From: Lolium rigidum
Taxonomy: Eukaryota; Streptophyta; Magnoliopsida; Poales; Poaceae
Reading direction: 5' to 3'
NCBI RefSeq assembly: GCF_022539505.1
Contig: NC_061508.1
Coordinates: 265,986,736 to 266,050,735 of the forward strand
DNA length: 64,000 nt
This document shows, piece by piece, positions 45,581 to 55,610 of this stretch; position 1 is the stretch's first letter, and the number at the start of each line of letters is the position of its first letter. A program made the position numbers and the translations under genes. The notes beneath the pieces are model-generated. The model made no database searches, was not told the origin of the DNA, and was given only the letters and a program-made list of their open reading frames with translations.

Positions 45581-46098
45581 GCCGCCTGACGCGCCAGTTG
45601 CGTGGCCACGTGGCGATCGTGGGCCACTATGGGGATTTACTGTGGCCTTAACTACCCCCACGACTGCGGCGGTTACCGAAAAACTGCCACGCCACTTCCC
45701 CCACGACCGCTCCGGATCCGGAGGAGACATTGATGTGACCAGACGAAACGGCAACAGGAGCCAGCCGTCAGACCCGTCAAGTCGGGCGCAAGACCCAAGG
45801 CGGCGGAAACTCCGGTGCTCCCAGTCGGAGCCGGACATTAAATTCAAACCAGCTCCAAACTTTCCTAACGAGGCGGAGACATCATCAACACTTGTGAAAA
45901 AGCAAAAGCTGCAGACGCGAAAATAGCGTCCGGCTATAAGCAGCCGGATGGGGCAAGCCGGATGAGGGCGCAGCCGGCTGAACGGAAATTCTCAGTCGGC
46001 CCCTCCAAGGGCCGCCCAATACTTTCAGAAGATCTAAGAGCCAGGGAAACCTGCCTAGGTCCCTCTTAACGCATGACCTTGCCAGCTTCGGGGGCTAA

Positions 46099-46991
46099 TG
46101 TCGGGGGGAAGACCCCGGGTAGGGCAATGGACGCGGAGCAGCCGGCTAGAGGTGGGCCGGTTCGCGGCAAAGGCCGGCTGAGGTGCAGCCGGCTGGAGCC
46201 GTGGCCGGCTACTTCGAGCCGGCTGGCTCCAAGTTCTAGTCGGCCCGGCTACGGCCGTCCGCGCTCGTGGCTGGGCCGGCTTCTACAAGCCATATCCGGC
46301 CGGGGACTCGTGCCTCGGACCGACTCGAGGCTGGCGAGTCTTGCTTGAGAAGGAACCGGGTAGGTGGTCCGGGTTCAAAGGTCCACGCTGACCTCATCTC
46401 CCGCAAGCGCGGGGCACTCTGTAGAGCAACGAGTGCCACGCGACGGACAGAGCCATCATCGCCTACGACGGTCCGCACCGGCTACGGGACATGATGGCGA
46501 CAGGGGACACCTCCTCGCCATGCCGCCGACCCCCTGCGGCGGACGGGACAGGCCACCATGCCTCAACGGCTCCATGACGTCAACTCCTCGGGAAGGAGCG
46601 GAAGCCGGAGACGGCCAAGCCGGCCAGTAGACCATAGGGACTTCTATGTAAAGTGCCAGCGCCTATATAAGCTGGGCTACCCCTCGTGCGGGGGACGATC
46701 GATCATTCTCCCTCCATTCCGGACTTAGCGCTACTCGAGGAGAGAGACCTTCGTCTACCTTAGCCTCCCCGAGCAGCCGGACACGGCTCTAGGAGCACCA
46801 TTGTATTGTGTTATTACCATATACACTCATAGCGAGGAGTAGAGGTGTTACCTCCATCGGAGGGCCTCGAACCTGGGTACGTCGACCGTGTCACTCGTGC
46901 CCATACCCGCTTCCGGATACCACCGTGAGACCATCTAGGAACCACCTTCGATTAGCCACCCTATGGCATATGCCGTGACGATACCACGACA
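46099..46991 (+). mobile_element. Third LTR of the Tat array
   Basis: 893 bp with the same TGTCGG...ACGACA ends and a TATATAA at 46664-46670. It is followed at once by the CATCT target copy. It differs from the other two LTRs mostly at CTG/CAG positions (CCG, CTCG, CGG and CGAG here). Confidence 0.9.
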
Positions 46992-46996
46992 CATCT
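46992..46996. repeat. Right target-site duplication of the Tat tandem array
   Basis: CATCT, matching 20823-20827. Confidence 0.85.
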
Positions 46997-47824
46997 CCTG
47001 GTAGTGTTGGTTTGCAAAATAGAGTTGATTTGTAAAATCCAAATGTGACATGATCTTAAATCTGATTTGATGTTGCATCTTTGCTTGGTTATATTAAGCA
47101 ATTGAAAAGGAACCCGTCAAAGTGGTCAACATCAAAAGTGTTCAACTTGATGAGGTCTTGGATGAGGTGCAAAGAGTTGAGAGAGTTTTGTTTAGTTTAA
47201 AAATTTCTTAATACTGGGGCTCAAAGTGGGTACCCTGATGTAAAATGTCAAATTGACCATTATCATATGTGAGTAGGGTTTTTCTTTGTATTTTGATTTT
47301 TTTGGTATTTCCTTGATTCAAATGTTGTTATTATTGGTTTAGTAATGTTATCCAACCATTGAAACAAAGTAAAATGGCTTAGATTAAAGATTTGCAAATA
47401 TGGCCATAGCCTCATATGGGATGCTATTTTTATTTTCTTTTTCTTTTATTTTGGTTTTTCTTTGATCCAAATTGTGTTCTTTTGGGTTCCTTTAGTATTT
47501 GGTTAAGTTTGTTATGGGTCAAAAGCCATTTGGGTAAAGTAGATATGACATAGGCCAATATTGGAAGTATGGCCATTTGCTCACATATGCCTCACCTTAT
47601 TATTTTGTTTTCTTTTTATTTGTTCCTCTTGGGTTTTGAAAAGGGTAGGGTTTAGGGTTTTGAAACATGTTCAATACAACAAACAAACAATCATGGCAAA
47701 ATCACATCATGCATACTTGAGTACTATGCACATCAAGTGGTTCAATTAAAGTTTTTGGTTGGCTCCAAAATTTGGAAAAAGGAAAATTCATTTTCTTCTT
47801 TGTTTTAAAATTTGGGATGTTACA
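46997..47824 (-). mobile_element. Gypsy LTR, minus orientation (right piece)
   Basis: Read on the minus strand it starts TGTAACATCCCAAATTT at 47824, the usual 5' end of grass Tekay/CRM-like gypsy LTRs. It is preceded by the purine run TTTAAGGGGGAAGG, a good polypurine tract. Its far end is at or before 20679, on the other side of the Tat array. No coding sequence. Confidence 0.65.
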
Positions 47825-48540
47825 AACCCTTCCCCCTTAAACAAAATCTCGTCCCGAGATTTAAGAAAAATTAGGAACCTAAGAGAGATTGGGCAATTGG
47901 GTTAACAAGAAAACATACTGTGCATGGCCTGGGGTGCTTCCTAGGCTTCTGTGGCACTCATGTGGTAGAGACGGCCGTTGCGGTTGTTCGGGTTCCTTCT
48001 AGCTGCAAAGCGGCGCTGTTGATGGGTAGGTGCAGCGGTATTGGGGGCAGTCTTGGCTAGTTTCTTGGGGCACTCATTGGAGTAGTGACCCACAACTTCA
48101 CATTCATAACAAGTTACAGTTGACTTGTCCTTTGGGGTGATGGGGGTAGCATTGCTTCCAGTCCTTGGGGCAGTGTTGGGGTTGTTGTTGTTACCATTGT
48201 GATTGTTGTTGTTGTTGTTGTGGTTGTTGTGGTTGTTGTTGTTGTTGTTGTTGCTGTGGTTGTTGTTGTTGTTGTGGTTGTTGTGGTTGTTGTTGTTGCT
48301 GTGGTTGTTGTTGTTGTTGTTGTTGTTGTTGTTGCCTCCGGGCTTCGGGTGACCTCCATTGTTGTTTGTGTAGTTTGGACGGTACGTCTGAGCAGGTGGC
48401 TTGTTGTTTCTTGGGGCAAATCCTCCAATTGAGCCGGGGCGATACCTTGGGATATTGCTGGGTCAACTTTGGTTCATCATTCGAATTTTATTACTAGCAA
48501 GTTGCTCTTCTCGATAGGACTGAAGCTTCTTTCTATTAGG
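47825..48540 (-). pseudogene. gag: gag remnant of an internally deleted gypsy element
   Basis: Minus-strand gag C-terminus. PGSIGGFAPRNNKPPAQTYR is followed by an Asn/His-rich repeat (48181-48333), then a zinc knuckle C-x2-C-x4-H-x4-C (CYECEVVGHYSNEC) at about 48070-48111 in the same frame, then NGRLYHMSATEA. A TAG at about 47941 interrupts the frame. FLVNPIAQ, the lead-in to the protease, then joins within about 40 bases to the element's 3' end (CGGGACGAGATTTTG) and polypurine tract. Protease, RT, RNase H and integrase are therefore deleted. The element's LTR is the target of the Tat array. Confidence 0.75.
48181..48333 (-). repeat. AAC/CAC trinucleotide repeat encoding Asn/His
   Basis: An imperfect (GTT)n/(GTG) run on the plus strand. 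In the gag frame on the minus strand it reads Asn with interspersed His. The Gln, Thr, Val and Cys runs in other frames are shadows. Confidence 0.85.
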
Positions 48541-48734
48541 TATTATCTGGCTGGCAGCAGAAAATTTCATGAATAATCAATATCATTGAAATGTGCAATC
48601 ATTCATTAACTTATAGTAGAAGCCAGTAAAGCGAAGTTCAATCGGATGCAATTTCGGTTCTACCAAATTCTGACACATACTAGTCCATAGACTAACTGTC
48701 CACCACATTTTAAGTATAATTATTTGCTGAAAGG
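48541..48734. other. Unassigned stretch between gag remnant and SINE
   Basis: AT-rich; I recognise no repeat end or protein. It probably marks a deletion breakpoint of the gypsy element. Confidence 0.3.
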
Positions 48735-49018
48735 AGAACCAATCTATAGTTGAATGGTTAGGAGGGCAGTGCCCAGAGTTTAAATCCCATTTTTGACACT
48801 TTTGTGTCTCATAAAGGAGAAATATTTTTCAGTGCGAGGCGACGTTCCCGTCGACAGCGAAACATCTGTGGTGACTTCGTCAATATCAAAATCCAGATCA
48901 GTTCTTCGATGCAGTCTCTCAGATGTGCTCATAGGGGTAGGGTGTGTGCATGCATTCATAAGGATGAGTGTGTCGCATATGTGTGAGCGTCTTTGATTAT
49001 ACTGTGTTTCGCCAAAAA
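48735..49018 (+). mobile_element. SINE, Au-like, tRNA-derived
   Basis: Its start has tRNA-type polymerase III promoter elements: an A-box-like TATAGTTGAATGGTTAG near 48746 and a B-box-like AGTTTAAATCC at 48777-48787. The 3' part, with GGGTAGGGTGTGTGCATGCA, GGATGAGTGTG and TGAGCGTCTTTGATTATACTG, matches the tail I know from Au SINEs of grasses. There is no open reading frame of interest. I could not identify a clear target duplication, so the ends are approximate. Confidence 0.6.
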
Positions 49019-49647
49019 AGCGAAGAAAAGTGCATCATAATGTCATTTTTACCATCCTAGTTTCCGGAGTGTAAAATAAAGACATCACGTTGATCCATAT
49101 TATTAGAATTATTTTAGCTATTAAATCAGAAATTTTAATGGTCAAAATTTTGAAAAATTGCGAACATGTAAAACACAAATTTAATGATCGAGATTTTAAG
49201 AAATTATGTAATATCTGGCCTGCCCTGTTGTTCGGGACCTGCGCCGATAGTCCCGATAAAAAACCGTTGGCACAGGTTTTGGCTGTCGACATCTTGACAG
49301 TTTCCTGCAGTGAAGCGCATATCTTATAGATAGACACGATGTATGAGCCGACCGAGACCGAGACATGCATTTGTTTTGTCGAATACAAGCGAGACTGGAT
49401 ATTAATGCCAAACTCTGATTTCCTTTCAAAATACCGGTTACGGATGTCATATACACACATATATACGCTAGATGGATAGGCCGGTTCAAGAACATTCACT
49501 TAAGTACAGGGACTCTAGAAATTAATTATGTCAGTTCGTGCCATCTGTTTTGGATTATAGAGTACACGCGGAAAAAAAACGAGCCAAGTGATACCGAGAT
49601 CCATCAAAATAATTGTGACTGATGTTATATCTATATCTATATCTATA
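49019..49647. other. Unassigned intergenic sequence ending in a TATATC microsatellite
   Basis: No repeat ends or proteins recognised. The ORF at 49035-49499 (minus) has no features that support a gene. A (ATCTAT)n run at 49626-49650 leads into the Helitron 5' end. Confidence 0.3.
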
Positions 49648-52192
49648 TCTATACCTAATAATAAAGAAAATAAGGTTTTTTGTTCGTCCGTTTTTTATTA
49701 CCCCTACTTTTGATTGAAATTACGGGCACTGCCACCCCTAAGGCCTCATTTGGTGCTAGTGTTTTTTGTGTTTTGAGGGGTGTTTTGAGGAGTGTTTTGG
49801 GTGAAAACACCAACCACCCAAAACACTACCTAAAACACTACAAAATCCGTTTTACCTAAAACACTTGTTAAAACACTTGTTTGGAATATTGGTTTTACAA
49901 ACTAGTGTATTCAAGTGTATTCAACACAAATGGATAAAAATTCAATCTTTTTTGACAGTTTAAACTAGACTTACATCACAAATAAAAATCCGATCTTTTT
50001 TTAGCACATTAAATAGATAGAAATTCAATAATTACACTGAATAGATAGAAATTCAATAATTGGTACAGTTAGCTCATGGCCTCACATCTCATAATCCACT
50101 TTTCGGAGACATGAAACAGATAGAGGAATTCAAAGTGGATAGGCTAGAACTGATATATCAAATCTGGTCAAGATCCACAAGCTCACACACATGGTTCTGA
50201 GCAAGTACTGAAACTACAGGATATGATTGACAAGTTGAGTTCTTGTGATCTAACAAGGCTATCAGAAACTAAATAAGCACAAAAGAACATATCAGACCCT
50301 CTGCATCTTCCCAACATGCTGGAGCAGTAATCTGCAATTAATCCTGCCAAAAAGAGAAGGTTCAATCTCCAAGTACTGTTCAAAACCGGCCTACCGAACA
50401 GCCTAGAAGAGTTTTGAGGTGTTTTCGAGTGTTTTGATCGAGCCCAAAAAAAACACGCCAAATCCGGCCCAAACACTTATAAAAACACTGCCACCGAACG
50501 GGCCTAAGTGGAATAACGATTCGATTCATTGTTTTCCGATCGTGCGTCGCACCAAGTCCAGATGGGCTAGAAGCTGAACAATGCACTCAGCTCAGTTCGT
50601 CAAGCCCATGGGCTAAGGCCCAAACACCGTGTCTTCTATAGTTCCTTCATTCGTCCGTCGAAGGAAACAATCCCACTTCGATCCGGTTTAGGATTTCATA
50701 GCGACCACGATTTCTAGCTCACCAGTTGGTTCCTATATATATGCAAATCTAGAGATCGAGGAGACTAGAGCGACCACAACAAAAGCGAGTGTTCTCTCTG
50801 GCACAAACAGGACGGAGATACGAGATCGACGAAGACGAGGTCACCTGGCGACGGAGAAGAAGTGAAGAACACACAGCAGCAAAACGAGGGGGAGAAGACT
50901 GCTCGATCGTGCGCTAGATGCGGTCGACCGCCGCCGGTGGAAGCCGTGGCCGATATCTGCCCGTCGACTCCATGGTCAACCAGCTGCCCGTCCCGTCGAC
51001 TCTGTGGTCGAGCACCGCCAGAGCGCCAACGCCGAGTATGGGGGAGATGGAGCGCGAGGCTGCCGCCTGTTTCCGTTGTTTCCTTTTCATGCGTTGTAAA
51101 ACTCCACTGATTGATCGCCCGCGTCAAGAAGTCCTTACCCAATGAGCGATTCCATGGTCAATCCATCCGGAGGAGAGAGCCAGCGTCCAGCACGGAGATG
51201 CAAAGGAAACAGTACGATCGATCCGTTTTGAACTTGTACACGGGCCAAGGCTACTAAAAGTCGACGATTTGTTTCTTGTACCGTCTCGCGTCCTCACGAA
51301 GCGGCGGCGACACAGAGACGAAGACCTGTGGCGCTCCTGCTAGGTCCAGCGCGCAGCGCGATGGCGACTTACCGAGGTGGCAGGGGAACGTACAACAAGC
51401 AGCTGCGGCTCCAGCCAATGCGATCTGCGGTGACATGGCCTCAGCCTCAAGACACGGGGCCGGATGCGCGGTATGACGGTTGCGTGACTCCGACCTCTAG
51501 GCAAGCACAAAGTCCCAACGCATCCATTACCACCACCGTGAGGCCAATACTTGGAAAATAGGATTTTCAAGGGCAACAGCAACGACATCTGTATCTGATC
51601 GAACAACCCCCTTCGAGGTTAAGTTCTGGATTTAACTGGTCAACTTCACATGCTCATGTGCCTCAGAATCCAACGCACGGCCCTTGGAATGCTACAATTT
51701 AATCACATCGAGCTGCTTCTGCTGATGCATCAAACATGTCAAATTCAATGGATACTCATCCGACATTGGTATATCATGGTATCCAGTTTGTCATCATCGC
51801 CTAACCAGAGCAATACAACAATGTAGTCTGCAATTAATCCTCCAGGTAAGTAAACATTCTGATGTATACGACTGAATTTTTTTTTGCTCCAATATTTATT
51901 GGTAAACATAGTATAGTACATTTTTCATAAGTTGTTCCCTGAGCACCTGCTGTGCTTAATTATATATTCAATGTAGTCGCATATCCTTTAGAGAGATCAA
52001 CTTACACATGTTGGCTGACATATTTTACGGTTTCACGACCGACAACAAAGCAAACCTAATTCTTCACAGTAGTTATGTCCCGATCAAGAACCGTCATCAA
52101 GTAATTTTATATTTTCAATAGTAAAAAAATCATGGCCTAAAAATATATTTAATAAATTTAACCCGCAGCAAACGCGCGGGCATGTGTGCTAG
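49648..52192 (+). mobile_element. Non-autonomous Helitron
   Basis: The 5' end TCTATACCTAATAATAAAG follows an A. The 3' end is a GC hairpin (CCCGC...GCGGG within AACCCGCAGCAAACGCGCGG) followed by CATGTGTGCTAG and then T. These are the standard grass Helitron ends with A/T insertion. It encodes no Rep or helicase. A MITE interrupts it at 49742-50504. The rest (50508-52192) contains overlapping short ORFs on both strands around 50760-51610, possibly captured gene debris; I could not identify a parent gene. Confidence 0.8.
49742..50504. mobile_element. PIF/Harbinger-like non-autonomous element
   Basis: Terminal inverted repeats GGCCTCATTTGGTGCTAGTG and, at the right end inverted, GGCCCGTTCGGTGGCAGTG. 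It is flanked by TAA at 49739-49741 and 50505-50507, the 3-bp duplication expected of this superfamily. It is 763 bp, AT-rich inside, without a transposase. Confidence 0.7.
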
Positions 52193-52389
52193 TCTATCTA
52201 ATAATAAAGAAAATAAGGATTCTTGTTGGTCTGTCTTTTATTACCCCTAAATTACAAGCATGCCACCGCTTTAGTCAAGTAATAACGGTTCTGACGCGTG
52301 TTTTCCATCGATCAAGAAAATCGTGAATACAAATACCGATCGGAGCAGCCTAAAAAACCCGGATTGAATACCATCGTCATCTCCACTAA

Positions 52390-55300
52390 TATAAAAAGAG
52401 AGAGACCCGGAGATCCAAACTATATCAGCCGTTCAAAAAGTACATCCAACGCCCCACGAGGCTCCAATGTTAAGCCCTAAACATCTCCACCAAACGATCT
52501 CTCAGCAAAAGCTACCGATTATTCCAGAAAAAAAAAACAACAACATAACTCCCGTTCTTCCACGCGTGGTCAGCAGTTCACAGCTCCACCTTGGGGAAAA
52601 AACTACCTTTCTCCCGCGATCACTGCTGCAACACACCCACTGCCTCTGGCACACCGGCAACACGGCCGCGCTACTCCTGCTCACGCATTGCCGAGGCTGT
52701 CTACCTCCGCGAAATAGCCGCCGTTCTCCGGCTTGTGTGGTGCAGCACACAGGCTGGATCCTGCACACTGACTCATCACCGCCGGGGCTCCTGCACTCCG
52801 GCTCAACCCCTGCTTACACCTTGCCGAGGCTCTCTTCCTCTCTCTAACGACTGCGTCTCCCCCACACCTGTCACCTGGGATCGTGTCTCCCTCTCAGGGT
52901 CAGCACGTCGCCGCCGCGACTTCACCTGCATCCTGCACAAAACATCAGACTACGGATTAGGTGATATATATATTCATGCGATTACCAAAAAAATAGACGT
53001 TTCGTGTAACCATTCTGGGTTTCTCAAATACTCAATCTTCGCGTTATCAATTGCTACTATTCTGTTACAAGTATACACTGTACTCAACTATAATCTTGCT
53101 TTTGTTTATGTACTCTTTTTTTCTAACAATGGTACTGCTTCAGTTACAGCTTCCCGAGATGAAGAATAATAATGCATCAGCCTCGGAGCTACGATCGAGC
53201 GAATCGCTCCCCGTTCAAAGACCTAACAAACATCCCTTCGGATGAGGGTGCAACTCTAACATCTAATCAACAGGGGCAACAAAAAAAAACACGGGTCACG
53301 GCTGGTATGCCCGCCTTTCTGATGAGGATAAAGAAAAATACCTCGAAAAGCGTCGTATAGCCCGCCAACAGAAGAAGTATTCTAACATGACTACTCTTGA
53401 CCATGACCAAGAAGCATGCACACTGGATGGGCCATCACATAACGTCCAATGTACTGCTGTCAGCAACATAACCAACACCCAGATAGATGGTAAAATGTTG
53501 AACCCTTTTTTCCTACAATTTATTTTTATGTACTTACCTCTGGTTCACCAGGTGCTTCATGTACAGTTGGTGCCTCAGCAATCATTGATCATCATCAACA
53601 AGGACTCCATATGGATGGGAGGAATAAACGCTCTGGCCAAAATTTGGATGTCAAACTATTCGATGACAGGAAAGCAGAAGAACATAAAAAAAATATGTAT
53701 GTCTCACCTCCACAATAAAGTTGCATCTGATAGTTTCAATGACGAAGTAACAGAATCATCTTCCACACCGGATTTACGTTGTAAGAACACTTTGAGATCC
53801 TACTGTCTTGTTCAACTTTCCTAATCACAGATTATGCATTTCTCTTCTGTAATGTTCAAGATCCAACTATATATATTCATGATGCCAGATGTGGGGAGCA
53901 TGGCTGGAAGTCCTGGTACTAACGAAGCTCAGCCAGATCAAGCTAATGTCGTACAAAAAAAAGTCAGTTGGTATGCAAGTCTATCCCACGAGAAGAAATC
54001 AGCATATCTGATGAAACTTCGTATGGCTCGCGCACAGAAGAAAGCAGCACAGACATGTACCCCATCGTCTACTTCACCTGGTAATAAATATGATCACATA
54101 TGTACCTTTCATGTGCAAGTGCATGTCAGCAAAGGTGCAAGTGCCACGCACTATGTAGTCTGATGAATTTGATTGCCAACCCTCATTCGCCTCGCTCATC
54201 TTGAATCTTTGAGGCCTACATTAGAAACCAAATCCATACAAAAACAGAAAGAATTGGAGCAGATTACTCAGCACATACTACTCTTTATCCATCTGCCTAT
54301 TGAACTCTTTACATATATATGCAAGTGCATATCAGCATATGTACCTTTCATGTGCAAGTGCATGTCAGCACAAGCGTTTGTGCATCTTTGTAGGTATTAG
54401 CCAGGTTCTACCGGATCAATACGGGATGAACCAAGCTGCAAGGCACGCAATGCGAGCGGGACTCGCGTCGACGAACATCATAGCAATGACCGGTTGCATA
54501 CGAATAGGACTTACCAACGACGGTTGACTTACCAACGACAGATCGACGGATGTGCCTCACATTGGAAACCTGGCGGGGACCACCGGAATGCGAGGTTACC
54601 CCACATCTTATATCTATGGTCCCTCCGTCGAAATGAGAGGTATACCAAAACTAACCTGGCAATACAGATTTATTTCTCCCGACTTCAGGATGTATACTTT
54701 GGACTTGACATTCACATTAGTATTTTCATTTATTATTTATTTCAGAAGCATATTCTGAAAAGGAACGTCGTCGTAAAAGGGAATCATACTCGGGAATGAC
54801 AACGGAGGACAAAAATGTTGTCTTGCAGAGAAATCGTGCTTACAAGATGAGGAGACAAAGTTCCTTACCCTTATCAGACCAATCTGCCATTGTGAGGGAG
54901 GCCAGCGGTTCAACCCAAAGATCACCATGTACACCTTCCAATCAAGATCAACCATCACACGCCAATAGCCCTGCAGGTAACTTGAACCAACTTAGTAATC
55001 ATATACCTATAATTGACGCTAGACTGTATGGTAAAATAACCAATTTGTACACATTTTTAGATGACACCAACCATTATGAGGAGTCAGATCCACATGGAAT
55101 ATATGAGCCAACGGAGCCGACAGACTGATACACAAGGTAAATTGTCTAACACTATTCGAGGTTAAAATGGAATATTTAGTGTTGGCTGCACATAAAGCCT
55201 TCATATACTACCAGTATGAAATGTGAAAGTATAATTAACATGTTTTGCACATAGATAGTAAAATTTACATGTTTTGCACATAGGTAACATACAAGAGGAA

Positions 55301-55599
55301 CAAACAATACATGATGATGACGAGGAGTGCAGGATTTTTAGTGGTACAGGTAAATTTGGTCCTAATTTATTCGTACGTATTATATTAAATTTGCTCAGAT
55401 CCAATTTGTTCAGCTTGTTAGATCTTGGCAGGCGACGTGTTCGAATCGTGGCGAGACACAAGTGTTCTTCCTCCCGATCGAGCGAATGAGATTGTCGATC
55501 CTTATGACTCCGTGTACCACAATCTACCAACCAAGCATCATGTGTTGAAGCCAGTAAAAGATTGCATACATTGCGGAGCAATGAGGCTGCAATATGAGG
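52390..55599 (+). repeat. Direct duplication, copy A
   Basis: 3,210 bp from TATAAAAAGAG to GCAATATGAGG, repeated at 55611-58812. It contains the 5' leader and N-terminal exons of the Helitron gene. The copies differ mainly at CAG/CTG sites and homopolymers. Confidence 0.9.
53160..54880 (+). pseudogene. N-terminal exons of the Helitron protein, copy A
   Basis: Several short exons separated by probable GT-AG introns. One at about 53303-53380 encodes WYARLSDEDKEKYLEKRR and then ARQQKK. A second at 53969-54046 encodes WYASLSHEKKSAYL and then ARAQKK. A third near 54797-54856 encodes GMTTEDKNVVLQRNRAYKMR. They look like repeats of one Lys/Arg-rich helical module of about 25 residues. One clear intron runs from GTAAAATG near 53490 to TTCACCAG near 53551. 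Copy A stops inside the following exon at RLQYE, so it cannot join the downstream domains except by skipping copy B. Exon limits are my inference. Confidence 0.5.
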
Positions 55600-55610
55600 A
55601 TAAAGAAAAA
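55599..55610 (+). other. Filler at the duplication junction
   Basis: GATAAAGAAAAA between the two copies. With its flanks it forms a 19-base match (ATGAGGATAAAGAAAAATA) to 53322-53340 inside copy A. Confidence 0.7.

Larger units (their letters stand above)
20828..46991 (+). mobile_element. Tandem Tat-lineage Ty3-gypsy array: LTR-internal-LTR-internal-LTR
   Basis: Three LTRs (20828, 33466 and 46099) enclose two near-identical internal regions with a period of about 12.6 kb, and the middle LTR is shared. Only the outer ends carry the 5-bp target duplication CATCT, so the array occupies one insertion site. Each unit has a tRNA-Lys primer site, gag, protease, RT, RNase H, an additional RNase H, and integrase on the plus strand, plus a spliced antisense gene before the 3' LTR. 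That organisation is known for grass members of the Tat lineage. Both units are inactivated. Confidence 0.88.

Noticed and set aside
20828..46991. Reading the array as two independent insertions
   Set aside because: The middle LTR has no flanking duplication, and the CATCT duplication flanks only the outer LTRs.
48165..48497. Long ORFs of poly-Cys, poly-Val, poly-Gln and poly-Thr on both strands
   Set aside because: They are alternative frames of the AAC/CAC repeat. Only the Asn/His frame on the minus strand is in register with the zinc knuckle.
50765..51606. Candidate captured host gene inside the first Helitron
   Set aside because: Several short overlapping ORFs on both strands, with no recognisable domain or splice pattern; I cannot support a gene.
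52467..52847. ORFs in the Helitron 5' leader (and 55594-56211 in copy B)
   Set aside because: Pro/Ser/Thr-rich low-complexity frames with overlapping ORFs on the other strand; more likely untranslated leader than exon.
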